This document shows, one piece after another, positions 45,780-56,900 of a stretch of 64,000 nt of DNA. Below the pieces are notes generated by a model that was given only the letters and a program-made list of their open reading frames with translations, did not search any database and had not been told where the DNA came from. Both the position numbers and the translations under genes were made by a program. Position 1 is the first letter of the stretch, and each line of letters begins with the position of its first letter. This DNA is from Morchella semilibera (Eukaryota > Ascomycota > Pezizomycetes > Pezizales > Morchellaceae), in NCBI GenBank assembly GCA_009192285.1, contig CM018605.1, forward strand, positions 396,767 through 460,766, written 5' to 3'.

Positions 45780-48373
45780 ATGGCTACAGACAGGAAAGCC
45801 GTCAATGCAGTAAGTCCCCATCGTCCATCGCATCCTTACGCTATGGTACCGTAAACTATACTAACTCAACTAGGCGGAGCTCTACTCCTTCGTGATGCAC
45901 GACGTTCTCGCCGCTGCACGCCTCACATTTGAAGACGCTGGTCTTCCTGAATCCCTACTAGTCGAACTTACCTCTGTAAGTTCCAAAGCCCATCCACTAG
46001 ATCAGGGTTAGGGTTTTTATAAAAACCCGCAAGACGATCATTGGCCTATATCAAGGACTACATACGTAGAACGGTGCGACTAACGCGAAATGACCGTTAC
46101 AGCTCTGGCAGAAAAATCTTGCCGAAACAAAAATTGGCGAAATTGTCCCCAGGGAGCCCCAGGCCGAGGGGACCTCAATTGCCTCCACTCCCCGCGCCAC
46201 CACTGCCTCCCCGCGCCCATTGCCCACCCCACGCGCCGCTGGCACTGGAGCCCCAAGAGGGCGGTCGCGACGGCGCTCAGTCATTCCGCCGCCACAGACG
46301 GTGCACCTGCCATCACTGCCTGTACCAGAGCCTGGACAGGTCCCGGCGCCGTATCTGCCCGCCCCAGACAGTAACCTATCCCTCCCAGCCAACTTCACCT
46401 CGACTCTACTGAGCACGCACAGTCACGCCGAGATCCAGCAGATGGAGCTTATGTGGCGGCGCTCCTGTGAGCTCGCGCAGTCTACAGACCCCACCGAGGT
46501 TGGGCGCATGACCACGGCCTTGCAGCAGCAGGAGCGCGACCGCCTCCTCAAGGAAGCCCATGAGCTCGAGCTGACTGACCGCCGAGACAAAATGCTCGCG
46601 ATCCAGAACCGGGAGGTAAGAGCCCGCGCAGACCTCTATCTGGCGTGGCGGGCGAGGCTAGCGCCCAACACAAGTGAGGAGGCAGTTGCAAGGGCTTCGG
46701 CGGCGGTGTATTCGGCGCCGAGCATCTCGAGCCGTGACTCGGCGACCCTCAAGAGGGCAGAAGGTCGGCAGGCGGGAGCGGCCGCACTCACGGAAATGGA
46801 CGCGGATAGCGCGGATTACACCGCGGATAGTGATCTGGCGGGTTATAGGGTTGCTTATGAGCAGCGGGCAATGATGGGGTCGGCGCCAGCGTCAGCGCCA
46901 ACACCATTACCGCCTTTGCCACCATCTATGGCAGTATTTGCGGAGGCGCATCGGCGTAGGCTGATTGGAGCGCAGCCACAGCACCAAGGAATCCCTTCCC
47001 GCGATCTTGGTGCCCAGAACGGCCATAATGGGCTACAGGATACCCGTAACTGGACCAGGCCTAGCTGGGGTGGGCACCCAGTTTCCGGCGGATTTCCAGC
47101 TTCCAGCAGCTCCTCAACCCCCGGCGAGTCCTCAGCCCGTGGTGGGACTTCAGCTCGTGGTGGGTTCTCAGCTCGCGGCGGATCCTCAGCTCGTGGCGGG
47201 TTCTCAGCCCGTGGCGGGTTCTCAGCTCGCAGCGGGTTCTCAGCGCGTGGGGGGCCCTCAACTCGCGGTGAGTCCTCAACTCGCGGTGAGTCCTCAACTC
47301 GCGGTGGGTCTTCAACTCGCGGTGAGTCTTCAACTCGCGGTGGGTCTTCAACTCGCGGTGAGTCTTCAACTCGCGGTGAGCACTCAACTCGCGGTGAGCA
47401 CTCAACTCGCGGTGAGCACTCAACTCACGGTGAGTCCTCAGCTCGCGGCGCGCTCTCAGCCCGTGGTAGGCCCTCAGCTCGTGGTGGGTTCTCAACTCGC
47501 GGTGAGTCCTCAGCCCGCGGCGGCTCCTCGACTCCCGGCGGGTTCCCAACTATCGGCGAGTCCTCAACTCGCAGTGAGTTCTCAGGTCGCGGTGGGTTCT
47601 CAGCTCCCGGCAAGTTCCCAGCTCATGATGGGTTCTCAACTATCGGCAACTCCTCAGCTCGTGGAGGGCCCTCGGCTCCTAGCAAGCTCCCAGCTCCCGG
47701 CGGTGCCACAGAGCGACAGGCATCTCTCTTCAACAATTCCCCTGTGCAGAGGGTAGTTAGTAGGGACCGAGCCGGCGGCTTCAATATCGGCGCCGAGGGG
47801 CTCTACTGGGACTCCACCCTCCCTTTCCAAGCCTACGGCAACAGTGGCAACTTCGAAACCGCTCCCTTCTACCCCCCGAATGCTACCACAGCCGCACACA
47901 AGCCTGCTGATACTACCAACATCCTCCCCGATAACACCCAGGCGGCTGACAGCTCGGCCTGGGACCCTGCCCTGGCGCTCGAGCTGGATGACAACATCTT
48001 CGCCGGCATTGAGATAACCCCCGACCTTCAGGCGCTCCTCGATGCCAATTTCCCGCAAGAGTCTAGCGCAAACTTTCCGCCGCAGTTTGACGGCAATGGG
48101 GACGAAGAAGAAAACAAGGACGACGAGCGCAGGTCCGAAGCGCAACTCTTCGAGGACGACGATGAGATCGCCGACTTCTCTGCCGACGAGAGCGACGAGA
48201 ACGAGGATCAGGATGAGGACATGTGCGTCTGCCTCTACGAGTCCCTCAGGAAGGCGAGGCTCCGCAACGGCGGCGGTACAATGTGGAAGTTCCAGCTGAG
48301 GAGCGGCGTACTGATGACGAAGGATGGGAAGGAGTATCCCTTCTGGAAAGGCACCACTGAGTTGCTCTGGTAA
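45780..48373 (+). CDS. TOA1: TFIIA large subunit with a repeat insertion
   Basis: Large subunit of TFIIA, a general factor that stabilises TBP on promoters. Exons 45780-45809, 45874-45975 and 46103-48373 give 800 residues. The N-terminal helical domain is spread over three exons (AELYSFVMHDVLAAARLTFE, LPESLLVEL, then LWQKNLAETKIGEIVPRE). The conserved beta-barrel end is at the C-terminus: acidic DESDENEDQDEDMCVCLYES, then TMWKFQLRSGVLMTKDGKEY, PFWKGTTELLW. Between them lie a Pro-rich linker, a helical Glu/Arg-rich stretch and, at about 378-576, a tandem array of six-residue units such as STRGES and SARGGF. Fungal homologues are usually 300-400 residues as far as I recall, so this one is about twice as long. 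The second intron contains a telomere-like GGGTTAGGG and a palindrome. Confidence 0.92.
47107..47700 (+). repeat. 18-bp tandem repeat array inside TOA1
   Basis: About 30 copies of a degenerate TCAACTCGCGGTGAGTCC unit (18 bp, six codons). Variants alternate ACT/GCT, GAG/GGG and TCC/TTC. Because the unit is a multiple of three and lacks stops, frames on both strands stay open across it; those are shadows. Least diverged copies lie at 47263-47440. Confidence 0.9.
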
Positions 48374-48457
48374 GGGTGGGTTCCGAAAGTATTGTTGGTA
48401 TAGCCACATATCGGGGGTATGTGCATTTGGTGGCGTTTGGCTGTACCGCTATTTTTA

Positions 48458-48634
48458 AGCATACTTACATAGATATTAATTAGGTGGTTGTCAGTGACGG
48501 GGTTAAAGTCTAGCACTCTAACATAATTTTTCCTATCCATAGCATATACATTTGGCAGGATTTGGGTTTCTTTCTTAGGCATGCATATAGGTATTAATTA
48601 GGTAGTTATCAGCGAGGTTAAAGCTTAGCACTCT
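48458..48634. repeat. Imperfect direct repeat, about 60 bp, two copies
   Basis: Both copies contain TATTAATTAGGT, a TTATCAG/TTGTCAG step, GGTTAAAG and TAGCACTCT. They start 120 bp apart. An old local duplication is the simplest reading. Confidence 0.75.
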
Positions 48635-49094
48635 CCGGAGAGTAGTGGAAGGATACTTACATTTGTATTTACTATAGTGCGTAGAAATTAGGAATCGATA
48701 GTGTTATACAAAAATGTTTTTAGTGTGTTAATAGGATTTAGATATTAGGTGCCTTCAAACGAGCAGGCCAGGCGCCTAGTCTTTGTGGTAATGGTTTACG
48801 TCACGTAATATATGCTCTTAAAATATACAGCGGCCATGAGATACCACTCAAAGTATTTACTACCCCATGGCCACAGGAACGACCATAGCTTCCGTTCAAG
48901 CCCTCCGACCCGCGCGCAGAAAGCCTTCTATCCTTCCCAGGTATAACTCAACGGACCCGGACCGCGCATATTACACCCCGCCTTCCTGCCGTCCAGACCC
49001 AACCATATATTATAATTAACGATTTTATAATAAAACACCTATAGTATAACATATAAATGAATAAATAAATAATAGATAGCCCACAAAACCCTCC

Positions 49095-49111
49095 CGAGTG
49101 ACACCCCATGA
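49095..49111 (+). promoter_or_regulatory. Bipartite motif site 13
   Basis: CGAGTGAC, spacer acccc, ATGA, 168 bp upstream of the Get5 start codon. Confidence 0.4.
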
Positions 49112-49278
49112 TCCAACCCGGGTAATCTCTCCCCCACTCCCCCCCACCAAATGATTGACGTGTACCACCTACCCTGCCATACCTTACCCTTACATACCAG
49201 CACCATCCCCCACATATCACTCACCTCCAGTCAACCACCACAATCACCACCACCACCACCTCTAATACTAATTCCACC

Positions 49279-49985
49279 ATGACCGAGCTCAGCTTCACCA
49301 AGCAGTTCCTCGCGAACCTCGCCACGCGCAGCATCCACATCCCCGCCGACTTCTGCGAAGACGCTCGGAAGCTGCCGTCGCGCACTCCCGTACGTACCTC
49401 AAACTAAGTGCATGTAGCTATCCCAGCTAACAACCTTTTACAACCAAAATAGTACACCCTCCCCCCCACCAAGAAGCCAAAAACACGACGCACCGCCGCT
49501 ACCACCAGCAGTGCCCTCCCCTCCGGTACCCCCCCCCCCTCTCCCACCTACAATTATAACAACTAACCACCCTCACAGCTAATATAACTATAAAATCTCT
49601 CCGCGGTCCCCCCATCACTCACAACCTCCCCTCAACCCCCCTCAGTTCCACAATCCTCACGCTCAAACACAACCTCTCCAAAGCGACTAACCTCCCGCTC
49701 GACAAGCTCAAGCTACTCCTAAAGGGTAAGGTCTTGACCGACCTCAAGACACTCGAAGAGCTAGGCATTGCCGATGGCGCGGACGTCGCGTTTACGGTTA
49801 TGGTGATGGGTGGTGCTACGCCGGCTGCGCCGGAGGAGACGGCGAAGAGTGCTCTAGCGGAGGAGAAATTCTGGGTGGAGCTTGGGGCGTTCTTGAAGAC
49901 GCGGCTGGGGGGCAGTGAGGTGCTGGAGGAGCCGGAGGAGGTGTTGCAGACATTTAGGGCTGCGTGGGGGGGTAGAGCGGTGTAA
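49279..49985 (+). CDS. Get5/Mdy2-like ubiquitin-like protein
   Basis: Probable GET-pathway factor that, with Get4 and Sgt2, hands tail-anchored proteins to Get3. Exons 49279-49389, 49453-49525 and 49579-49985 give 196 residues. The N-terminus (TELSFTKQFLANLATRSIHI) fits the Get4-binding part of fungal Get5. The middle is a ubiquitin-like domain: NITIKSLRGPPITHNLPSTP, STILTLKHNLSKATNLPLDK, LKLLLKGKVLTDLKTLEELG, VAFTVMVMGG. The C-terminus (EEKFWVELGAFLKTRLGG) resembles the dimerisation helix. The third-exon acceptor (CCTCACAG) is chosen because it restores the start of the ubiquitin-like fold; a later AG would cut it off. Exon 2 encodes a Lys/Arg-rich linker. Confidence 0.85.
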
Positions 49986-50691
49986 CTAGGGTTGGCTGGG
50001 GTCCAATGAAATGATTTTTAGATCATGTTTTTACGCTGTCGCATGCCTTATGTGCGAGCTAATTAGTGTAATCTTCTGAGCCTCATCCGTTTCCCTCTTT
50101 CCAATTGACTGTAGCTTTATCTATAACTGAACTTTTGCTTTTGCTTTTGGTGTGGTTAAGCTTTTCAACAAGCTTCAAGAAGCCAAGCCCCAAGGTTCCT
50201 GATACATACAACAATTCAATGATATAAATCACCACTTTCTCAAATCATGACTCGTTCCCGGGACATCTCGCCCCCGAATTTCAAGCATTCGAGTATTGTA
50301 GCTGTTGCAAGGAACAGGGTCCCTCTCAGCCGCCACCACAGTTTAGTACTTATATCATTCATCAACGCAAAGCATGAAACTTCGGGTGCGTAGCCACCTT
50401 TTCCTTTCCTTTCCCTCCCGTGCCTTGCCCTACCTTTCCCCAAGCTCCAAAAAGACTAGAAATGAAACAAAAAAAAATGAAGAATGGACAAGAAATAAAG
50501 AGAAAAACTCCCAACATCACAGCAATAACTTTTCCAGAGAGATGAAACTAGATGATTACAAGAAAATATAATCCAGAATCAATCGCGAGGAAAACCAAGA
50601 GTAGAGATATCCCTCACGACAAATCGAGGGCTCGCCGAAAAAGATTTAAGCGAAGATGATGGTGAAAATTCGACAATAGAGTTTCCAAAAT
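49986..50691. other. Convergent 3' intergenic region
   Basis: 0.7 kb between the 3' ends of the Get5-like (+) and Mpg1 (-) genes. Short frames only; no structure recognised. Confidence 0.6.
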
Positions 50692-52147
50692 TTACATGAT
50701 AATGGAAGGAACTATAATCATTATTCTCATTAGTGAACCCATTCGAACCGCAAGAGCCATTCAAACCACAGGGTTATCTTACCGTCAACGTTCGCCTTGA
50801 TAGTCTTATGCGGCAGAACACTTCCGCCATTAACATAAACCTCATCGGCAATGGTCACATCATCTCCCAAAACAGTCACATTCTCCAGACGAGCCCACTT
50901 CCCAACAGTGCTGTTCCACCCCACGATGGTGCTCTTAACCCAAGCGTGGTCCTTAATTCTGCTTCCCTGCAGAAGAACTGACCTTTGCAACCTTACACCA
51001 TCACCAATAACAACATTAGGACCGATTGTTACGTTTGGTCCGATACGGCAGTTCTTCCCAATTTTGGCGCTAGGATCAATCAAAACATTTCCGCCATGTA
51101 CATACGACTCGGAGGCCGGTGTGAGTAGCTTAGAGTTCTTCTTAGCCAGAGATGACAGGTAGAGACATGTTCCAGTAAGGAAATCTTTCGGCTGCCCAAC
51201 GTCCATCCAGAAACCCTCAAGGTCGAAAGAATGCAATTGCCCATCCGCGCAGATTGCAGGGAAGGTCTCCTGTTCGATAGAAGTAGGGCGGAGCTCAATA
51301 CGAGATAGAACAGAAGGGTTGAGAATGTAGATACCGGCATTGATGCGGTTGCCGACGAATTCAACAGGCTTCTCTACGAAGCGGTCGATACGTGAGGGGT
51401 GGTTAGGCTGATGGACAACAACACCATACTTGGATGGCTCCTCGACCTTAGTCACAACGATTGTCCCCTCTTGGCCATGTGACTTGTGGAAGTCGGCAAG
51501 ATTGTGGAATGGGTAATCGCAAATGACATCCGAGTTGAGAACAAAGAAGGGGCTGTCATCCTTTCCGAGGATTTTCTCGGCGAGCTTCAAGGGACCGGCA
51601 GTGCCTAGGGGTTCGGTCTCGATGGAGAAGGTAATCTTGACATTGAACTGCTCCTCATACTGTCGCAAAAATGTCGTTGTTAGCTTCTGAGACATGCGGG
51701 GAACAGGTTTAGCGAATTGAAGCCACCTTTTGCAGTACGCTAATCATGACATCTGGCCTGTAGTTGACAGCCAGGACAATGTCGGTTACACCAGCAGAGG
51801 CCAAAGCTTCGACTTGGTGGAGAATCATGGGTCTGTTACCGAACTCAACAAGAGGCTTTGGGAGAGTGAGGGTCTGATAGTGTTATAAGGGCACGGTCAG
51901 CATTCAACTAATCAATTGCATGTTTTTGAAGCAAAACCGCTCAGACTCGCTGCAATCCACCGTCTAAAGAGTGCAGATGCGGAGAACCGCTCACACGTAA
52001 TGTTGAATGTGGGGTGAAGAATCAGGGGGAGTGGCATACAAGAGGCCGAAGACGAGTTCCGAAACCACCGACGAGAATAAGAGCTTTAGTAACTGCGAGT
52101 GAGCTGCCTGCATTATCCATATGCGGGGACGGAATAGTACCCTTCAT
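50692..52147 (-). CDS. MPG1: Mannose-1-phosphate guanylyltransferase
   Basis: Makes GDP-mannose from mannose-1-phosphate and GTP in the cytosol, feeding wall mannan, N- and O-glycans and GPI anchors. Exons 52147-52040, 51873-51727, 51659-50783 and 50711-50692 give 383 residues. The pyrophosphorylase signature is split by intron 1 ([15 protein letters not shown] joined to [16 protein letters not shown]). Then [31 protein letters not shown], and [20 protein letters not shown]. The C-terminal left-handed beta-helix has hexapeptide repeats from about [18 protein letters not shown]. The conserved end VDVPSIIM is completed by a last exon of only 20 nt. The family usually starts directly at MKALILVGG; here 18-20 extra residues precede it and no ATG is available at the usual place, so the extension seems real. 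Confidence 0.95.
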
Positions 52148-52727
52148 GATGAATTATTTATCTGGTGTCTAGTCAACGATGATAGATAGATGATGGTAAC
52201 TAGTTTATTTGTGAAGCGAGTGAAATACAGAGACAAATAGCGAAGATTGAGACAGCGGGGGAAGCTCTGAGATAGAATTGATGGCAAAGAGAGGATAACT
52301 TTGAGGTTTTCAACGAAAGAAGGTCAAAGAGAAAAGGGGGAAGAGGAAGAGGGAGAGGAGAGAGAACGGGATTGAAATACAAATCACGTCTAAAAGGGAA
52401 AAACGAGCTCTGTGCTTCACTCAATGTGTCTGCGTGGCCTACTTTGGGTATTGTAAGGGGGGTAAGCAGGGCAAGGGTTTGGAGACCCTTGTTTTACAGG
52501 CAGGCGAATTCAACTTTCGGTCAACTCTTCTCTTCGAATAGGTAGGAACCCTGTACAAGAGACCATAACTACATGTATGTACGTACATGTAGTTTCAAAA
52601 ATGGACGGGGCTAATAAGCTCCCTAGAAAGCCGACGGCCGCTCATTTCACTTTCAACATGATCACGCCGTAGCTGCTGATCGAAAGGAGATTACAGGAAG
52701 CTCCCAATTCCGAATGTTGACCTCCTC
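52148..52727. other. MPG1 upstream region
   Basis: Purine-rich on the plus strand near 52310-52370 (CT-rich leader for MPG1). Two TACATGTA octamers flank a TGTACGTA core at about 52569-52592. No gene seen. Confidence 0.55.
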
Positions 52728-53345
52728 TTACACTAAACTGTAAGGCTCTTGTACGTGAAAGACGCCTATCACATTCGTTCCACCGTCCTCGTGACGGGAT
52801 GTTTCTAATCTTACTTCACCGACCCAACTACAAGCAGTTAGGTAATAGGAACTGTTGTTCTGTAGAAATTCTCCATTGCAAGCTGAGTACGAAACCAACA
52901 AAGGTCTCAGATATCCACAATCCAATCCATGGTTCGAGAAGTGTTCCAGAGAAACGTACCCCCCAGCATCGTCGTACATGGAGTACCATACTGGCCATGC
53001 CGAGACGATGATAATTTCCCTATTGTCCTCCCCCGCATCTGGATTACTCTAGTGGGGCGAGTTTGGCCGACGATACGATTTTACACCACCTTAACCAAGG
53101 CAGCGGCGAGCCCATCTTGGGATCTCCGCTCTTTGAGGCCCATTCGACAAGACCCGGGTAAGGATGCTCATGTTTAAACAGCTGAGTGCCACGAGGTCCC
53201 CCCAAAGTTGCATTTGAAGTGCATGTGACTTCCCATTCCTCAGCTTGAAGTCCGAAATAATCCAGCTTGTATGCATCTCCTTGTATATCGGGTGCGCAGC
53301 ATGGCCTCCCATCATACGACCGAACCGCCGGGATTTACATTTAGG
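52728..53345 (-). CDS. Unrecognised protein, at least two exons, start not found
   Basis: Two coding blocks join cleanly: one from about 53345 to 53096 and one at 53019-52728, across a 76-nt intron with a GTTAAG donor and an ACAATAG acceptor that completes a Trp codon. The joined product reads CAPDIQGDAYKLDYFGLQAE, WEVTCTSNATLGGPRGTQLF, KHEHPYPGLVEWASKSGDPK, MGSPLPWEIIIVSAWPVWYS, MYDDAGGYVSLEHFSNHGLD, CGYLRPLLVSYSACNGEFLQ and so on to a stop. Cys residues and NxS/T sites suggest an extracellular or lumenal protein, which is inference. No in-frame ATG precedes the first block; an upstream exon, or loss of the 5' part, must be assumed. I cannot name the family. Confidence 0.42.
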
Positions 53346-53923
53346 TCTTTAGATTTTCTGCATGGGATGATTGCCTGTTTCTACATTACCAAAAGACGGA
53401 CGTATTTAGCTTCTTTTTTCCAGGAAGAATAGTACCTAGCTATATGCGCACCAGTAGTGACCTTTTTCTAGCTCCGTGACGGTTTGATAATGCGGCCGCC
53501 TCTCTCACGGATCGAGGGGGGGGGGGGGGGGCACCAAATTTAGCAAGGTGCCCCTTCCATTAAACCTTTGATCTGAAGATTCTATCATCTTTGCTGATGG
53601 AACTAGACTGGTCGATGTGGGGCTCAAATCAACTAAATTCAAACTCGACCAGCTTTCAGGGAAAATGCAAAACTGCGGGTAGTGGCATGTGCAGGTGCGT
53701 TTGTTTTGTGTAAAGCTTAATTCAGCCACTTTATCACAAGGGCAGCTTCAGCCCTTATAAAAAGTGTTTCTAAAACTTGAATAGGTACAAGTGTTTCTAA
53801 CCCAAGCTAAAGCTCCTCCCTGAGCAGTAAAGTAACCAATAACAATCCCAACACTATAAGCCAAACTCATTTTTATCCTCCTGCTTTCACTTTATCATCC
53901 AACATATCTACTATCGCATCATT
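53346..53923. other. Intergenic region, GEA downstream side
   Basis: No supported exon. Contains a G run (53517-53531). If the two-exon gene at 52728-53345 has a first exon, it should lie in this stretch, but I found no convincing signal peptide or donor. Confidence 0.45.
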
Positions 53924-56900
53924 CTATGTAGTAGGTAGGGCCTCCGGAGAAGCATCGACCACGCTGTTTGCTTCTAATTCCGATGTAGGTTCTTCTTTCG
54001 AAGCTGGCGTTGGTGGTGGGGGCGATGGAGGGAATAGTTCTGAAAGGAATCCTGGGAGGAATCGCTCCAATCTTTTCCAAGTTTGTTTCCATAGCTCCTC
54101 GCCAGTGGCATCCTCCTCTGGGGGAACAAGATATTTCCCACTTGCCATAACCAAGAGAACATTTTTCAGGCTTTCCGGTACCGCTTCCTCCTGATATCGG
54201 GTCCCGATTAGTGTCAGCCTTTTAAGGACACAATTAGTAAAAACTTACAAGATGATCCCCTTGCCCACTATTCATAAGTCTATCCATGATATCCAAAATT
54301 TTCAACCATAGATCTAGCATCCCGTCCCACTCTGCCAGCATCACCAGGTAGTGCAAAAACACCTTGCAAAGCATAGTCGCAGCTAGAACTCTGGTATCAC
54401 TCATTCCTCTGGGGTCTGACTGATACACCTCCGGCTTGAGTAAGCGATTGATAAGGGGGAACAAAACATCGCCAAAGATTGCCGTCCATTCGTGATGGTC
54501 ATCAGAAGTGAGCGCCGGCGAGAGAAGCGATTGCTGTAAAGAGGTGAAAGCTTGTCCTCTAATCTCGCGACATGGGTTGATACACTGTGCACTAAGAGAT
54601 TCAAGAATCGGCGTCCAATAAGTTGTCCAAGCTATATCCATTAGTCCTCAACTTCGCGAGAAAAGCCAGGCACATAGGTAGATAAATACCTTCTTTTTTT
54701 TCTAGGTGAGATTGCGAGATAAGTGTCGGCACCCTCAAAGTGAGCTGGAAGATCATATGAACTGCTTTCACACCCCTCAAAACAACCTCCGAATCCCTAA
54801 TATTCCTGTCAGCCCTACTCTATTTTTACCCCCCCCCCCCTCAGTGAGTGGAACATACGGGCGATCCAACAGCTTCTTCGCCTTCCCTCGCCTAGCCAAC
54901 TTGTCCTGTTTCTGTTCAAACACACTACCAACATTTCCCGCGCTCGCGAAATCGTTCAGTAGTGACACTACAGGAACATAGTTATCACTCGTGACATTTC
55001 CGGGACTCTCAGTGGTGATAAACTCCATCACACCAAAAACCTCAGCACATGCGTCCACATTCGGCAGAAGCGCTCGAAATAATACCCAGAAATCCGGGGA
55101 ATTAATCATCTCGCTTTTCAACGATGATGATCCGCCCTTTGCGCACTTTGAAAGTCCCTTGATTACTAACAATGCAGCTTTATCCAACAGGGGCTTGTCA
55201 AGCGCCGCAATAGAATGCAACACAACAGGAACATTCAAGAAAGAATGCTCATGACTTGCTTGAAGGAGTGAAAATAGGTAATAGACTACCCTCGAGACGA
55301 TAATACTATGTATGCGAGTCGAATTTCGGATGATTCCCATCAGGGTATCCGCGAGTACTTTTCCGTGTGTAGCAACAGTCGATTCATCTCTGAGCACCAA
55401 ACTTGTTGCGAATTCGAGTACATACACCACCGCCGGATCATACTTGGGCCCTTTATTGACTGTATGAGTTCCGTTTGGGGGTGAATTATACTCCGGTTTC
55501 ATAACAACAACGTTTTCGTCATCGTCGTCGTCATCAATGTTGGGCAGTTGCGCCAGCAGCGAAGTAACCAGGGGATCCAGCGCGGTGGCGTCAAGGTTCC
55601 TGATCAGGATATGTATCAGTCATTCTATATTTCCCACCCCGAGAACTATTTACCACTGTATAGGGAGAAAACTCACATGATATTCGCAAACATATCTCCC
55701 AGATGGCAAACATTTATACAATCTACAGTACAAAGCGTACTGTCTAGTTCTTCATCACTCGGCTCTGGCGGGTCATCACTCGCATAACTCGACAAATAAC
55801 TGCTCAGAGCAGAAAACAACCCCACATCTCTCGTAGCCTGATTCCTTTCAATAACTATACTCGGCGTTTGTAGTTGGATTGGCGGAATGTCGAGTCCGCT
55901 ATCGCTCTGTGCAAAGAACGGAGGGATGAGTGAGTTGACAAAAAGGTTTAACCATATCCTAACAATCTGACTCCATCCCTTATTCAAGATCTCCTCATTC
56001 CCTGTAATTACTCGAAATAAGACCACCATAGCCAATTGCGCTTTGAAATCTCTTCCAAACTTTACCGCAAGCTCAGAAACCATTACGCTATTCCCCTTAA
56101 CCTGTATCTCTGTGTTAAGACTTGTACTAGGCGGTTTTTCAGTGGCCAATGTGGATATTGTGCTTAGACATCTCACAATATGGTCTAGCACATCCTTAAG
56201 TCCATGCTTTGCGGCAATCATCGCGCATTGGTCAAACCCAGTAATGACCCTATGGAATACGGCGTCATCAGTGGCAGACATAAAAACGTAGCTCAGAGTC
56301 GCTACGATTGGTTTCCAAGTCGCTGCGAACATGTCAGCGTCGTAGATATTAGTATCGCAGATAGTAAGGTCTCCATTAGATGATGCCTTAATAAGCAACT
56401 CTTTCCATGCAGAATCAAATGCATGTTTATTATCGTGTTCTTCGGGTAAGATGATCTCATTTGTACGGATTGTGTCGTATATAGCCTGGAGATAATCCGG
56501 TGCGAAGTTCTTTCCACCGTTCACGCCCCGAAGATTTCGGGCGAAATCTTCATATTTCATACGATTTTGTTGCTACATTTGTTAATAAAACTTTACACTC
56601 AAGTACGGATACCACGCACCTTGACATTTGGGTTATGTTGGTCCGTGTTCAGCATTATAATGGCATAAGTGAGGACGAAGACCGAATCCTTATCCGCCAC
56701 CTCCTCAGGCTTCCCTGGCCCGCAATATAACTCGCTAAATCTCTCCACGATCCTCTCAATTAGTGCACTCTCGCCAGGTAGCCTAAATGTGTTCAAAATA
56801 TCCCTCAGTGCCTCGTCGACTCTCTTCCCTCTGAAATCAAACATTTCCATAAACTCTTTAAGTATCCCCTCATTTTGCTTCTTCGATATATACTCTCCAA

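Larger units (their letters stand above)
48374..49278. other. Intergenic region with a direct repeat pair
   Basis: AT-rich spacer between two plus-strand genes. Contains an imperfect direct repeat (48458-48519 and 48578-48634) and one bipartite motif site 170 bp before the Get5 start codon. No gene seen. Confidence 0.6.

Noticed and set aside
46616-46640. GTAAGA donor-like site in TFIIA exon 3
   Set aside because: The frame is open and in keeping with the helical linker on both sides; no nearby acceptor improves the model.
46965-47756. 263-codon plus-strand frame and 162-codon minus-strand frame (47061-47549)
   Set aside because: Both are alternative readings of the 18-bp repeat array in the TFIIA gene; the periodicity keeps every frame open.
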